Source: Bacillota bacterium (GTDB taxonomy: Bacteria; Bacillota; Bacilli; Alicyclobacillales; SLC66). Taken from it: 6,353 nt of DNA. The stretch is taken from contig JAKACU010000100.1 of the NCBI GenBank assembly GCA_021821185.1, forward strand, positions 1 through 6,353, read 5' to 3'. A program made the position numbers and the translations under genes. Each line of letters opens with the position of its first letter. Position 1 is the first letter of the stretch. Below, in pieces: positions 5,346-6,353 of this stretch. The notes beneath the pieces are model-generated. The model was given only the letters and a program-made list of their open reading frames with translations, searched no databases and was not told where the DNA came from.

Positions 5346-6182
5346 CTAGTTGTACCCATGCGGCGCGTGAGAAAGATACAAAAGTGCAAATTGTGTGAGT
5401 CGAACTTCCACTTTAGGTTCAGTTCGCCATATAATCTCTGCCTTGCGAAGTTCGCGTTCCGCGTCGCAGGCAAAAACAGCGTCCTCTTTGGGTGTTGCGG
5501 TACCCAACAAGCTGTCATAGTAGACATCCAGACGTCTTAATTCCTCTGTCAAGCGGTTTCTGGCTTCTTTTGCCCATGTGTGGTCTCGCTCTTTTACGTC
5601 GAGTTCCACACATTGACTGATGATATGAAACAGCTGATCAATATTTACAGCAATCGGGAGAATGCTTGAATCAAGCGGTCTCTCTTCTTTCAGGTTGCGC
5701 TGCAGCAAATCTTCCATCACGCGGCCATACACACGAAAATCGCGTAAATCAATAGCATAAGACTCGAGAAAATCTTTTCGCAGATCTGAGACAAACGATA
5801 CTTTTACGATAAAAAGAGCAAATGGCGTTAACACCGGGGAGGCTTCGTACGCGGCAGCGAACATCCCGCGGGATTTTGCACTAAGTAAAATTCGCTGCAT
5901 ACGATAACACCCCGGTGTAACCAATTCAGGTTTTACCCCTTCTATAGCAGGCATTTTTGTATGATTTTTATCAAAGATCAGATACAAGATAGTATTTGCT
6001 GGACTTTCATTCATGGCTTCCACCCACATCCAGTAAAAAGGGCGATCGGTAAGTTCTTTATCTACATCGCGCGGCAATTCCACGCATAACGAACCGTCGG
6101 CGCTTGGCAAGATGCTTGCTCCTACACAGGTAAAATACTTTTTGCAATACGTTAACAACTCATCTTCTTGTGTCAGGGTCAT
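5346..6182 (-). CDS. yqhG: YqhG family protein of unknown function
   Basis: The 278-residue protein matches what I recall of the YqhG family of Bacilli: an N-terminal QEDELLTYCKKYFTCVGA segment, then DKELTDRPFYWMWVEAM (41-57), whose RPFYW core is the most recognisable family motif. Further on are ELVTPGCYRMQRIL (86-99), a mixed alpha/beta middle, a charged and probably helical stretch (about 196-250, rich in Lys, Arg and Glu, possible coiled coil), and a final EPKVEVRLTQFALLYL strand region. There is no signal peptide or membrane segment, so it is likely cytoplasmic. The reaction is unknown. AAAGGA on the minus strand (6195-6190) lies 7 nt before its ATG, and that ATG overlaps the stop of the upstream helicase gene. 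In B. subtilis yqhG also follows the SNF2-helicase gene yqhH, so the two products may act together. Confidence 0.83.
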   Translation of the reverse strand: MTLTQEDELLTYCKKYFTCVGASILPSADGSLCVELPRDVDKELTDRPFYWMWVEAMNESPANTILYLIFDKNHTKMPAIEGVKPELVTPGCYRMQRILLSAKSRGMFAAAYEASPVLTPFALFIVKVSFVSDLRKDFLESYAIDLRDFRVYGRVMEDLLQRNLKEERPLDSSILPIAVNIDQLFHIISQCVELDVKERDHTWAKEARNRLTEELRRLDVYYDSLLGTATPKEDAVFACDAERELRKAEIIWRTEPKVEVRLTQFALLYLSHAPHGYN

Positions 6183-6353
6183 GGTGATGTCCTTTCCATA
6201 TCAACCGTACGCACGCGGTGTGACAAAACAGATAACCGTGCCGATATTTCATCCGCATTTTTACTGGCCATAAACGTCTCCATGAGATCGTTCTCAAACG
6301 TTTTCGGACCCAGGATAACATCAAGCTCTCCGATAATCAGTTCAAACATCTGA
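6179..6353 (-). CDS. yqhH: SNF2-type helicase YqhH, C-terminal end (5' truncated by window edge)
   Basis: Reading leftward from base 6352, an open frame gives 57 residues beginning QMFELIIGELDVILG and ending DMERTSP before TGA at 6181-6179. The ATGA overlap with yqhG shows tight coupling. The ELIIGELDVILG stretch resembles the C-terminal tail after the helicase domain in YqhH-like SNF2/DEAD-box helicases of Bacilli. No helicase motif itself lies in the window. The identification depends on this tail and on the conserved yqhH-yqhG gene pair, so it is an inference supported by context. The product would be an ATP-dependent DNA or RNA translocase of unclear role. Confidence 0.65.
   Translation of the reverse strand, partial: QMFELIIGELDVILGPKTFENDLMETFMASKNADEISARLSVLSHRVRTVDMERTSP
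6190..6195 (-). promoter_or_regulatory. Ribosome binding site of yqhG
   Basis: AAAGGA on the minus strand lies 7 nt before the ATG at 6182-6180, inside the end of the upstream helicase gene. It confirms the yqhG start at the ATGA overlap. Confidence 0.6.

Overview
The window looks like a chromosomal segment of a Gram-positive, endospore-former-type bacterium (Bacillota, class Bacilli). By eye it is of moderate GC. The evidence is a comG competence-pilus operon with its small overlapping pseudopilin genes, a DnaI-type (not DnaC-type) helicase loader, a Bacillus AsnB-like asparagine synthetase, and a yqhH-yqhG gene pair. The many GTG starts and moderate GC would suit an Alicyclobacillus-like lineage, but genus cannot be fixed from this sequence.

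Left arm, + strand (1-1869): the distal part of a comG operon. It holds the 3' end of comGC, then comGD, comGE, comGF and comGG. Each is recognisable from a prepilin-like N-terminus or from family C-terminal motifs, and genes overlap by 4 to 44 nt or are closely spaced. These pseudopilins build the transformation pilus that brings DNA to the cell surface.

Centre, + strand (1870-5330): after a 73-nt gap comes aroK (shikimate kinase). asnB (glutamine-hydrolysing asparagine synthetase) follows 32 nt later. A 310-codon dnaI-like helicase-loader gene overlaps the asnB stop in an ATGA junction. No convincing terminator or promoter was found between comGG and dnaI, so readthrough or one long transcript is possible. 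The link between competence, aromatic and Asn synthesis and replication genes may be only positional.

Right arm, - strand (5346-6353): yqhG (family of unknown function) and, upstream of it with an ATGA overlap, the last 57 codons of a yqhH-type SNF2 helicase. This pair converges on dnaI across only 15 bp.

There is no sign of a mobile element, CRISPR array, RNA gene or phage segment. The window is mostly conserved housekeeping and competence DNA, and I found no new multi-gene system. The oddities are local: a ComGE whose only start lies at the mature pilin +1 position, two seven-codon mini reading frames bridging gene junctions, a DnaI zinc site with an apparently replaced ligand, and the unusual placement of dnaI behind asnB.
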